Assembly (NCBI GenBank): GCA_019310865.1
Contig: JAFDDL010000106.1
Location: forward strand, 1 to 9,441
Length of the DNA stretch: 9,441 nt
DNA from: Deltaproteobacteria bacterium
GTDB lineage: Bacteria > Desulfobacterota > Desulfobacteria > Desulfobacterales > JAFDDL01
Direction: 5' to 3'
The number at the start of each line of letters is the position of its first letter. The stretch's first letter is position 1. The position numbers and the translations under genes are program-made. The notes below the pieces were generated by a model that worked only from the letters and a program-made list of their open reading frames with translations, had not been told where the DNA came from and searched no databases. Of the stretch, positions 1 to 6,301 are shown piece after piece.

Positions 1-534
1 CCCAGGGCCTTGAGGCTCGTAAATGCCCCACGGTGTCATCTTGCTGTATGCATCTTCAGAAATCACTTCCAATGCTTCGAAGATGGTTCCCAGCTGTTTC
101 TGGGTCGACATGTAGGATGCCTTATAGGCCCCGTCTACACTTGCTTCCATCTCAATTTCAATACCGTGTCCCTGAAGCGCAGCAACGAATTCTCCGCGAT
201 TATCCACCGCATCGAAGCTCAGGTGATGCACCCCTTCTCCCCGGGTTTCAAGAAACTCCCGATGGCTGCTCGGGCCCCAAAGCGGCTGCAACAACTCGAT
301 TTCAAGTCTACCGAGCTTGACCAATCCCATTCGAATAGCAGATTCTTCCGTTCTCGGCCGGTCATGCAATATGTAATCCGAACTCACACCGTCAAGAAAG
401 GCCCATGGGCCGATACCGAATATCTTCGAATACTGTTTAGCGGTTTTTACAACATCGCCAACGACGATACCCACTTGAAGAATTTCTTTTCCAGAAACAT
501 CAAAAATAGTTGATTTTTTTTTGTCCATTTTCAT
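1..534 (-). CDS. VOC (glyoxalase/methylmalonyl-CoA epimerase-like) family protein, partial at left edge
   Basis: The minus strand reads open from an ATG at 534 to the window edge, giving 178 residues with no stop. The N-terminal half carries a vicinal-oxygen-chelate pattern: a strand with LQVGIVVGD (residues 19-27), a helix with TAKQYSKIFGIGPW (31-44), then IELLQPL (79-85), GEGVHHLSF (99-107) and FEALEV (152-157). In methylmalonyl-CoA epimerases the metal ligands are His, Gln, His and Glu. The likely equivalents here are Q20 (Gln instead of the usual first His), Q83, H103 or H104, and E153, so the exact reaction is uncertain. The start at 534 is chosen because AGGA lies five bases upstream. 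In-frame ATGs at 606 and 528 are possible, but 606 would leave almost no leader after the sigma-54 promoter. It is the first visible gene of a leftward transcription unit. The VOC fold is likely; the substrate is unknown. Confidence 0.8.
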   Translation of the reverse strand, partial: MKMDKKKSTIFDVSGKEILQVGIVVGDVVKTAKQYSKIFGIGPWAFLDGVSSDYILHDRPRTEESAIRMGLVKLGRLEIELLQPLWGPSSHREFLETRGEGVHHLSFDAVDNRGEFVAALQGHGIEIEMEASVDGAYKASYMSTQKQLGTIFEALEVISEDAYSKMTPWGIYEPQGPG

Positions 535-582
535 CACCGTCCTTTTTTCTGCAACGTCCACAATAACACGTTTTAGTGGTTC

Positions 583-629
583 CCATTCTCTTGGAAGGTA
601 TTTCATGTCCTGTATAGATTCATGCAAAA
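583..629. repeat. Repeat B, copy 1
   Basis: This segment matches 6461-6502 at all but two positions, apart from a five-base gap in the second copy. Here it forms the leader of the VOC gene and the -12 half of its promoter. In the other copy it lies inside the short ferredoxin-like gene. Read on the minus strand, both copies can encode the peptide KYLP(K/R)EW. Confidence 0.75.
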
Positions 630-638
630 CGAATGCCA
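623..638 (-). promoter_or_regulatory. Sigma-54 (-24/-12) promoter for the VOC gene
   Basis: Read on the minus strand the sequence is TGGCATTCGTTTTGCA. GG and GC are separated by ten bases, matching the consensus TGGCAY-N5-TTGCW except for T instead of R at position 7. Transcription would start near 612, leaving a leader of about 78 bases before the ATG at 534. The -12 half lies in a segment repeated at 6461-6502 while the -24 half does not, so the promoter sits exactly at a rearrangement junction. Confidence 0.65.
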
Positions 639-702
639 GTTAAAGTCAAAGCGACACCTCCGAAGCTGATCATACCTGCCTGTTAATGCCCCCTTTAGGG
701 AA

Positions 703-860
703 TGGGAGAAAATCCATCGCCTTTTGGTGAAAACTCATGTCCATTTATTCGTGTCAGTGCCACCATTGCTTTCGGCCGGTAATGTGATGAATAAGATATG
801 TCAATCAAGAACGGATTTCATGTTGCGACACGTCAAGAAAATTGAAATGATTCAATCCTG
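703..860 (+). pseudogene. Decayed IS200/IS605-type (HUH, Y1) transposase fragment
   Basis: The plus-strand frame reads WEKIHRLLVKTHVHLFVSVP, then PLLSAGNVMNKI. This resembles the core of IS200/TnpA and REP-associated transposases, where a HxH metal-binding motif (here H-V-H, codons 736-744) is followed by a hydrophobic strand, a PP turn and a K/R-rich helix. Recognisable similarity fades after about position 860. The upstream third of the protein and the catalytic tyrosine region are absent. It lies within the 418 bp that separates repeats B and A, so it may be what is left of a mobile element that entered here. The assignment rests on one motif block only. Confidence 0.5.
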
Positions 861-926
861 CACCAGCCGTAGCGGTTTTAGGAGCCAAATTCCTTTACCG
901 ATGTATCTTTACATGCGGTTTAATAT

Positions 927-938
927 TGTACCACATGA
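927..938 (+). promoter_or_regulatory. Putative activator-binding site 1 (TGTACCACATGA)
   Basis: This is an exact 12-base direct repeat of the sequence at 995-1006. Its core is a partial dyad around TAC (TTG-TAC-CACAT). It lies about 210 bp upstream of the expected start of the DUF3303 transcript and about 320 bp upstream of the VOC transcript. This is a typical range for sigma-54 enhancer sites. Function is inferred from position and recurrence. Confidence 0.4.
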
Positions 939-992
939 AAAAAAATAAATTTATTGTTTAAACAGTATGTTAAATCATAAATTTGTTTCATT

Positions 993-1006
993 TGTGTACC
1001 ACATGA
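993..1006 (+). promoter_or_regulatory. Putative activator-binding site 2 (dyad TGTG-TAC-CACA)
   Basis: This site has inverted arms TGTG and CACA around a TAC centre (994-1004) and shares TGTACCACATGA with site 1. Its centre is about 144 bp upstream of the predicted DUF3303 transcription start. A longer match, CATTT(G/C)TGTACCA(C/G)AT, is shared with the site near 8340 on the minus strand. Confidence 0.42.
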
Positions 1007-1047
1007 CTGCTTAGCGACTTAATTTTTCAATGTTCGTCAATTCCCTT

Positions 1048-1078
1048 AACTCTGTGCTTTCCGGAAAGGCTGGCTCAG
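1048..1078. repeat. Repeat A, copy 1
   Basis: These 31 bases match 6502-6532 at 29 positions. The segment contains the perfect 12-bp palindrome CTTTCCGGAAAG (1057-1068), which is broken by one change in the second copy. It lies about 40 bp upstream of the sigma-54 promoter of the DUF3303 gene. In this copy it is separated from repeat B by 418 bp; in the second copy the two abut. Confidence 0.75.
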
Positions 1079-1115
1079 CTCATAAAATCAATCAGATTCC
1101 ATTTGCTCCAGGTGG

Positions 1116-1131
1116 TGGCATAAGTCTTGCA
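1116..1131 (+). promoter_or_regulatory. Sigma-54 (-24/-12) promoter for the DUF3303 gene
   Basis: The sequence TGGCATAAGTCTTGCA matches the consensus TGGCAYRNNNNTTGCW at every constrained position. Transcription would begin near 1142, giving a leader of about 125 bases before the ATG at 1267. The leader contains the palindrome CCGGAACTTCCGG (1203-1215). Confidence 0.72.
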
Positions 1132-1202
1132 CATTTCTGCAAGCAAGGGGTAGCTTGATGTAGATATCCAAGGCCGCTTTTGGTTTAAAATTTATGAAAC
1201 TA

Positions 1203-1215
1203 CCGGAACTTCCGG
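1203..1215 (+). promoter_or_regulatory. Palindrome in the leader of the DUF3303 gene
   Basis: CCGGAACTTCCGG is a perfect 6-bp inverted repeat around a single C, about 50 bases upstream of the start codon. It could be an operator. There is no run of T after it, so it is not a terminator. Confidence 0.25.
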
Positions 1216-1266
1216 CTATTGAACTCACAACTGAAAAAGACAATTATTACTGAAAGAAGGAAAAAA

Positions 1267-1536
1267 ATGCTTTTTATGGCTATTAATGAGTATGATTCCG
1301 AAAACAAAGATGCAATGAGTGAAAGATTCAATGAAAAGGGACTGATGCTTCCTGAAGGAGTCAAAGAAATCGGTTTGTGGTCTCAGGTCACAGGTGCTCG
1401 TACATTTGGTGTTTTTGAAACCGATGATCCCGCAGCATTGGTGAAATTTGCCAACGAATGGAATGATCTCGGAGTAATGGAGATGATTCCAATAATGGAC
1501 TCACGAGAAGTAAAAAAGATAGTAACAGGTGGTTGA
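1267..1536 (+). CDS. DUF3303-type small protein (dimeric alpha-beta barrel-like)
   Basis: The product has 89 residues. It starts MLFMAINEYD and contains AMSERFNEKGLMLPEGV, then GLWSQVTGARTFGVFETDD, and ends in a strand with MEMIPIMDSREV. This strand-helix-strand pattern with the MLFM opening and the RFxEKGxMLPEGV stretch is that of the DUF3303 family, which has no established function and is expected to fold like small dimeric alpha-beta barrel proteins. The ATG at 1267 is preferred over upstream starts because AAGGA sits five to six bases before it. The gene stands alone on the plus strand behind a strong sigma-54 promoter, between the leftward VOC gene and a leftward transporter remnant. 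The family call is fairly secure; the role is unknown. Confidence 0.8.
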   Translation: MLFMAINEYDSENKDAMSERFNEKGLMLPEGVKEIGLWSQVTGARTFGVFETDDPAALVKFANEWNDLGVMEMIPIMDSREVKKIVTGG

Positions 1537-1670
1537 TAATGATTCTGAGCCCATATTGCTGCCCCGCCAGTGGGTTAGAACGTTTATCAGAAACATACAC
1601 GAATAAGCGCGTATCCAGTAAAAAGGTCTAAGGAATCGATTGCGTCGAGTATTGAGTGGGAGGAAGGGGA

Positions 1671-2432
1671 TTATACGCCTGCTTTCCGCTGGGTGAGGGC
1701 TTTTTGTAATTCGTCGAATTTTGCCTGGGTCAGCGGATATTTAAACGCCAAAAGCGCACAGATGAATATGGCGATACCGGGCAGAAAAATGGTGGACATC
1801 TGGATGCCGTGCAGCGCGCTTTGGGTTTGAACCGCTGCCTCTGCATTAAAACCGGCATATTGCAGGATGATTCCGGTTAGCCACATACCCACGGCAGTGG
1901 CAAGCTTATAGAAAAAGCTGATAACGGAAACGACCGTTCCTTCTCTTTTTTTACCGTATTTATATTCGTCGGCCACTGCACAGTCATATGCCATGGCATA
2001 ATTGAAAACCCAGTATCCCGCCTGTCCCAATGCGTGCAATATACTAACCGCATATCCAATTGCCAGTGAGGTGTCCAAAAAATAGGTCAATATCAATCTC
2101 GCTCCGGCAATCAGTGTTGCACAGCCCAGAGTTTTTCCCTTGCCCAGGGTGCTTGAAAATTTTGTGCCGATAAATCCAACCATAATCGACAGCACCAGGA
2201 CGCCCACTGAATAGCATAGAAATATTTTGGATATTCCCGCTTCATCCAATCCCAAATTGTAGGTTCCGTAAAATGCCAGGGAGCTTGCGGCCATGCCGCT
2301 AGTACCACCACAGATGATCAGAGTGAAAGCAACGATATAGGCCACAGGCCGATTTTTCAAAACATCCGCGTATGGCGTACATTCGTCTGGCTGACATAAA
2401 AAGAAAATCGCTTCTCGTATTGAGTGATCCAT
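1671..2432 (-). pseudogene. C-terminal half of a GPH-family MFS transporter (truncated)
   Basis: The open frame gives at most 253 residues, against about 450-480 for the family. It aligns with the C-terminal half of the intact transporter at 6534-7967: shared landmarks are LKNR near the start, GKGKTLG/GKAKTLG, the GLGQA/ALGQAG region, a VVSV(I/M)SFF helix, AVQT.SAL, and FK(Y/F)P(L/I)TQ near the end. About five to six membrane segments are visible, and the whole N-terminal six-helix half is missing. The possible ATG at 2432 has no ribosome binding site, and the first residues (about 1-20) do not look like transporter sequence. The break lies just upstream of the rightward dehydrogenase gene, so a deletion probably joined the two. 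It may be a dead paralogue of the operon transporter. Confidence 0.78.
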
Positions 2433-2485
2433 GGCAATGTGATAAGTTGGCTGTATCTTGCCATCAATTCACTGGAGATGCCCCC

Positions 2486-3526
2486 ATGAAAGCAGCTGTT
2501 TTTTCACAAGTCGGGAAACTGTCCATCGAAGAAAAAGCCATTCCTGATATTGGACCCGAAGAGGCGCTGGTCAAGGTGGCCGTCTGCGGTATTTGCGGGT
2601 CCGATATCCACGCCTATAAAAGTGGTCTGTTATTTCCCATTGGTACGATTATGGGCCATGAGTTTACCGGTGTCCTGGAAAAAGTGGGGGCCAAGGTACA
2701 AAATCACAAAATCGGTGACCGGGTGGTTGTTTTCCCAAGTGCACCGTGTCGAAGGTGCGCATACTGCTTTCGGGGCAAGGAAAATCTCTGCCACAAATCA
2801 TTTGAACGAAGTGTCGGCGAAGGCCTTGAACGAGACGGCGCTTATGCTGAATATGTCAGAATCCTCTGGCCCAATGAAATGCTCTACAAACTTCCCGACA
2901 GTGTATCATTTGCACAAGGGGCGCTGGTGGAACCTCTGGCCACTGGTTTTCACGCCGTGAGGCAATCCCGGTTTAGGCCCGGTGATCAAGTGGTGGTACT
3001 CGGTGCCGGTCCCATCGGCCTTTCCGCTATTCAGTTTCTTAAGATTGGCGGTGCCGGGAAGATAATCACCGTAGAAATTTCATCACTTCGAGCTGAAATT
3101 GCCAAAAGTCTCGGCGCCGATGTTGTACTGGATCCGTTAAAGGAAAAGGACGCGCTGGCCGACAAGGTGGCGGAACTCACCGGCGGATTGGGGGCGGATA
3201 TCGTTTTCGAGTGCACGGGCGTTCAAGCCGCTTTTTCCAACTCAATTGCGCTCACAAGTAGCGGTGGGCAGATCATGGCCGTTGGAGTGATTGAACATGA
3301 AACCCCCATCGATCCGTTTTCACTGCTTATCAAGGAGGTTGAGTTGAGGGGAAGCTTTGGATACACCAGCGAAGAATTCCAAATGGTCATAAATTTCCTC
3401 AACCAGGGAAGGATACAAACCCAGGCACTGTTATCCGATACGATTCCCCTTATGGACATCGAAGAAAAGGGCTTTAAACGGTTGATGTCCAGGCCCGATG
3501 CAGTGAAAATTCTAGTGAAACCCTAA
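2486..3526 (+). CDS. Zinc-dependent medium-chain alcohol/polyol dehydrogenase
   Basis: The product has 346 residues, normal for the family. It oxidises an alcohol or polyol to a ketone or aldehyde with NAD(P). The catalytic zinc site is visible as C37 in CGICGSD (34-40), H58-E59 in GHE, and E149 in VEPLA. The four structural zinc cysteines C88, C91, C94 and C102 are all present. The nucleotide-binding fold has GAGPIG (173-178), with an acidic E196 after the second strand favouring NAD. The pattern is nearest to sorbitol/threonine dehydrogenase-like members, but the substrate cannot be fixed. The ATG at 2486 is chosen because GGAG lies eight bases upstream and the family N-terminus MKAAVF starts there; in-frame codons upstream to 2372 lie over the transporter remnant. 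The gene is intact, and both flanks are gene debris. Confidence 0.92.
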   Translation: MKAAVFSQVGKLSIEEKAIPDIGPEEALVKVAVCGICGSDIHAYKSGLLFPIGTIMGHEFTGVLEKVGAKVQNHKIGDRVVVFPSAPCRRCAYCFRGKENLCHKSFERSVGEGLERDGAYAEYVRILWPNEMLYKLPDSVSFAQGALVEPLATGFHAVRQSRFRPGDQVVVLGAGPIGLSAIQFLKIGGAGKIITVEISSLRAEIAKSLGADVVLDPLKEKDALADKVAELTGGLGADIVFECTGVQAAFSNSIALTSSGGQIMAVGVIEHETPIDPFSLLIKEVELRGSFGYTSEEFQMVINFLNQGRIQTQALLSDTIPLMDIEEKGFKRLMSRPDAVKILVKP

Positions 3527-3527
3527 A

Positions 3528-3620
3528 GTTGATTGTAACCTGTCCAAAGAAATTGAAAATTTAGGTGTGAAAAGTCTTGCTCTTGCAGTGGATGTTACCG
3601 ATGCGGATCAAAAAGAAAAA
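3528..3620 (+). pseudogene. Short-chain dehydrogenase (SDR) internal fragment
   Basis: Directly after the dehydrogenase stop, the plus strand reads LSKEIENLGVKSLALAVDVT followed by DADQKEK. This matches the helix and strand of SDR enzymes that carry the conserved D-V-T-D just before the NNAG region. The glycine-rich start and the catalytic Tyr-Lys part are both missing. The frame runs into the left arm of the inverted-repeat element at 3619, whose first codons by chance continue in an SDR-like way. It is about 30 residues of a family of about 250. Confidence 0.55.
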
Positions 3621-3783
3621 GGGGTCAAGTCTACTCTTGACTCTTTTAAGATGGATTCTTTTACGCTTGCCATCTGGATCTTTTATTTGCCTTCGAAATT
3701 TCTATTCGAATTTGTCGAGAGGTAGTAAGGAATAAATAAGGTATCTATAACAGAGAAAGAGTCAAGAGCAGACTTGACCCCTT
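3619..3783. mobile_element. 165-bp MITE-like element with 28-bp terminal inverted repeats
   Basis: The left arm 3619-3646 (starting AAGGGGTCAAGTC) and the right arm 3756-3783 are inverted copies with one mismatch in 28 bp. Each arm can also fold on itself (GTCAAG/CTTGAC with a 6-base loop). The 109-bp interior has no gene and holds further small inverted repeats, AGATGG/CCATCT and TTCGAA/TTCGAA. No clear target duplication is visible. Size, termini and lack of coding capacity fit a non-autonomous element mobilised by a transposase elsewhere. It lies exactly between an SDR fragment and an agmatinase fragment. Confidence 0.65.
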
Positions 3784-4077
3784 GTCCCCTTGTACTATTT
3801 GACCGTTGACTCCGATGCGCTGTGTGCTGCCTATATGTACGGCACCACCAACCCCGAACTGTGGGGCATGACCGCCTGGCAGGCCCGGGAGATCATGCTG
3901 GGCTGTCGCGGCCTGAATATCATCGGCTGCGACTTTATGGAACATAACCCGGTAAAAGACCCCAGCGGTTACGCCACGCTGGTTTCCAATATGATGTGCT
4001 TTGAACTGCTGGCACTGCTGGCCGACAGCCGTGAAGCGGCAACGGGTCGCAAGAATCCCACCACCTGGGAAGACTGA
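3784..4077 (+). pseudogene. Agmatinase/arginase-family (ureohydrolase) C-terminal fragment
   Basis: The frame begins at the right end of the inverted-repeat element and runs about 95 residues to a TGA. It contains YYLTVDSDAL, with the D-x-D pair that binds manganese in ureohydrolases, the GMTAWQAREIMLGCRG helix, NIIGCDFMEHNPVKDPSGYA with the characteristic E-x-NP-x-x-D, and a closing helix. These are the last third of a protein of about 300 residues. The upstream two thirds, with the other metal ligands, are absent, and a stop lies in frame in the element arm. It cannot make a working enzyme. Confidence 0.75.
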
Positions 4078-4225
4078 TCAGTTTGGACTGCAAGGAAGGA
4101 TAGCATCGGGTCATTGCCAAAGTGGAGGCTCTGCACGATGCCTTGAAGGCGCCCCCGAAGATAAGGGCAAATACGTAGAGGCTCCACTCTGACTTACCGG
4201 TCAGCGAAAGTCAGCACAAGGACAG

Positions 4226-4340
4226 GCCAAGAATGATGGCCGGAAAAACGGATAAAATAGGGCCTTCCCGTATAGGCCCTGGCAAGGCGAGTGGCAATTT
4301 GAACCGCTTCCGTACCAGAGAGGCAAAACTTTATCTCCTC
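4226..4340 (-). pseudogene. Class III aminotransferase (glutamate-1-semialdehyde aminomutase-like) fragment
   Basis: On the minus strand the sequence reads EEIKFCLSGTEAVQIATRLA, then RAYTGRPYFIRFSGHHSW. This is the conserved block of class III PLP aminotransferases, in which SGTEA binds the cofactor phosphate and is followed by ARLAR-YTGR and the G-(Y/H)-HG loop. A stop precedes it and the frame degenerates after position 4226. It is about 38 residues of a family of about 430. It lies just downstream of AOR on the same strand. Confidence 0.6.
4251..4280 (-). terminator. Possible terminator of the AOR operon
   Basis: On the minus strand AGGGCCT, an eight-base loop and AGGCCCT form a perfect 7-bp stem followed by ATTTTAT, about 75 bases after the AOR stop. 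The stem coincides with the ARAYTGRPY codons of the aminotransferase fragment, so it may be a leftover of coding sequence rather than an evolved terminator. Confidence 0.35.
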
Positions 4341-4355
4341 TTACCGGAATGAGGA

Positions 4356-6299
4356 TCAAGGCAATCGATTTATTGCTTCCAGTGAATCGGCCACATCCTT
4401 CATTTCAAGCGCTTCAAGCTTGTCCCGTTTGGGCCAACCCGACTTTTTATCCCATCCTCTCAGAACATAAAACCTGTCCTTTAGATCTTCGAATTTCTTC
4501 TTGTCGTGGTAAGCCTCCAGCAGAATTCCACCGTGTTGGTATTCTTCCCATTTTTGGTTGAAAAAGCCTTCGGCAAATGTATCTGTTTCCCTCGTACGAT
4601 CTTCCCCCTTCACCATGACAGCCCGACGCAGGTTGTAGATTCTTTCTCCGCTTTTCCACATCTCTTCGACATTTTGCTCAACGCCCGTGGCAGCCGAAAA
4701 CATCCTGCTTTCTATGATGCGGATATCCATTTCGGGGGGATGGAAATACGAATCCGGAAGGGACGCAAAGTTGCAGACCGGTAGTGAGTTTTTCAACGAC
4801 TGGTTATGCTGGACCCAGATGGTTTGTTTTTCAATCCCCTCATATACGGCCGATACCGCCCCCCCTTCCGCGTGGGCATAGGTTGACGCGCCGCAGGGTA
4901 CGCCAAAATGTGCTTCCAGTTTGGACAGCGGAATATCGTGCTCGCTCTCTCTGTTAAACGATAGATAGCCGTCCGTTGAGTTGCCGGCATCCCGTGTATC
5001 GGTAGCCACGTGGAGGGCCAGGCCAAGCCAACCATAATAATGATTCGCGTACCCCCAAGCGGGATACCACCGCTGGAATTTCTGTTTCAAGGCCTCTTTA
5101 TTGTTCACATTGTTGATGATACTGGCCATTCCGCGCGCAACCCCATCGGCCAACACGCTCGTATGATTCGCGATTCCTTCAAAAAGTGCATTCAGAAAAT
5201 CGTGATCATTACTTTTTCCGCCAAGGGCTACCGGCATCCGCGACAGCCCTGCCTGCTCCCAATCATCCGGCGCCATGATGCCATTTTCTAATGAATCGAT
5301 GATGATGAACATAAGACCGGCCAGGTCAAAATGGTTGATACCGAGTTTTTGCGAAACCACCAGCGCTTCCCAGGCCGCCTTGGCATTATCAACAAAAATG
5401 CCGTACCACCAGGATCCACACATGCCCTTTGCCTTGCCAATTCCCGGAACGTCATACACGCTGTAACACTGAAGCGGGCAGCCATAGGAACCGGCGAACT
5501 TTTTGCGGTATTTTCCCACCAGCTCCTGGGTTATCGCCTCCTTTCCCGGATCTTCGGCAAAGACCGGCACCCTGCCAAATCTCTGGAAACCGCCTTTGTG
5601 CCAGTCTCCCTTTTGCCGAATTGCGCCAAGCAGATCCATAAGCTGCTCAGGTTTTGCGAGTGCGACGTTTCCGGTGCCGGTCACCGCCACTGCTTTGAGA
5701 TTTTTCGAACCCATCAGCGCACCGAACCCTCCCTGGCCGGCGGTGCTGCCGGTTTCATTGCCGATCACGGCGATCCGGCTGAGGTTTTCGCCGGCCGGAC
5801 CGATGGCCAGCACGGATGATTTGGGTATACGCGCCATTAACACCCGCTGAGTTTCAATCAAGTCAAGCCCCCACAGGTCACTGGCATCTTTTATGCTGAC
5901 ATGCTCATCACAGATGGAAACATATACCGGGTGGGCAGACATGCCGGTAACGACAACGGCATCGTAACCGGCATACTTGAGTTCAGAGGGAAACTTGCCC
6001 CCGATGCCGGAGTAGGAAAACATCAGTTCCGGATAACTTTGAGGCGCCTTGCCGCAAATTTCGGCCCGGTTAAACGGTCCCGGGACGCCGGTCAGCGGGC
6101 CTGTGGCAATGATCAACGGATTTTCAGGATCAAAGGCATCCACCTTAGGACATCCCATTTCCCAAAATATCTTCGTGCTGAGACCGACACCGCCTATATA
6201 TTTTTCCGGTTCAAAATCAGCGGTCGGTAATTTGGTTATCTTCTGTGTGGTCAGGTCAATCTGAAGAATTTTACCTGACCAGCCGAATGATTTTGCCAT
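4356..6299 (-). CDS. Aldehyde:ferredoxin oxidoreductase (tungsten AOR family)
   Basis: The product has 647 residues, usual for the family. It oxidises an aldehyde to a carboxylic acid using a tungsten (or molybdenum) bis-pterin and a [4Fe-4S] cluster, passing electrons to ferredoxin in the cytoplasm. Landmarks in order are FGWSGKILQIDLT (5-17), TGPLTG (66-71), SGIGGKFPSELKYAGYDAVV (97-116), WG (143-144), IGPAGEN (166-172), the GGFGALMGSKNLKAV pterin-binding block (190-204), the cysteine region around 271-294, and LPVC (506-509). C274, C278 and C509 match three of the four cluster ligands. The first of the usual C-x2-C-x3-C is Ser271, and C294 in KGMCGSWWYG is a possible replacement. The start is supported by GGAGG nine bases upstream. 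The stop of the ferredoxin-like gene is two bases before the ATG, so the two genes are coupled. Substrate unknown. Confidence 0.93.
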   Translation of the reverse strand: MAKSFGWSGKILQIDLTTQKITKLPTADFEPEKYIGGVGLSTKIFWEMGCPKVDAFDPENPLIIATGPLTGVPGPFNRAEICGKAPQSYPELMFSYSGIGGKFPSELKYAGYDAVVVTGMSAHPVYVSICDEHVSIKDASDLWGLDLIETQRVLMARIPKSSVLAIGPAGENLSRIAVIGNETGSTAGQGGFGALMGSKNLKAVAVTGTGNVALAKPEQLMDLLGAIRQKGDWHKGGFQRFGRVPVFAEDPGKEAITQELVGKYRKKFAGSYGCPLQCYSVYDVPGIGKAKGMCGSWWYGIFVDNAKAAWEALVVSQKLGINHFDLAGLMFIIIDSLENGIMAPDDWEQAGLSRMPVALGGKSNDHDFLNALFEGIANHTSVLADGVARGMASIINNVNNKEALKQKFQRWYPAWGYANHYYGWLGLALHVATDTRDAGNSTDGYLSFNRESEHDIPLSKLEAHFGVPCGASTYAHAEGGAVSAVYEGIEKQTIWVQHNQSLKNSLPVCNFASLPDSYFHPPEMDIRIIESRMFSAATGVEQNVEEMWKSGERIYNLRRAVMVKGEDRTRETDTFAEGFFNQKWEEYQHGGILLEAYHDKKKFEDLKDRFYVLRGWDKKSGWPKRDKLEALEMKDVADSLEAINRLP

Positions 6300-6301
6300 T
6301 G

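Noticed and set aside
10..513. Open frames on the plus strand at 10-513 and 33-320
   Set aside because: They lie opposite the VOC gene, whose minus-strand translation has clear family motifs; the plus frames match nothing recognisable.
529..606. Start of the VOC protein at ATG 606
   Set aside because: In frame and encodes KYLPREW as in repeat B copy 2, but the leader after the sigma-54 promoter would be about six bases and the Shine-Dalgarno-like AGGA would be too close. Kept only as an alternative.
1086..1100. IHF site between dyad site 2 and the DUF3303 promoter
   Set aside because: AATCAATCAGATTCC resembles the IHF consensus but the TTR part is one base out of place.
2448..2462. Sigma-54-like sequence TGGCTGTATCTTGCC before the alcohol dehydrogenase
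   Set aside because: The spacing between GG and GC is one base short, which abolishes sigma-54 promoters, and the -24 element is imperfect.
3969..4192. Open frames at 3935-4192 on both strands
   Set aside because: The minus frames overlap the agmatinase fragment in antisense, and the plus frame after 4078 shows no recognisable family.
5331..5850. Plus-strand frames opposite AOR, up to 162 residues
   Set aside because: They are antisense shadows of a highly conserved AOR coding sequence and lack motifs or ribosome binding sites.
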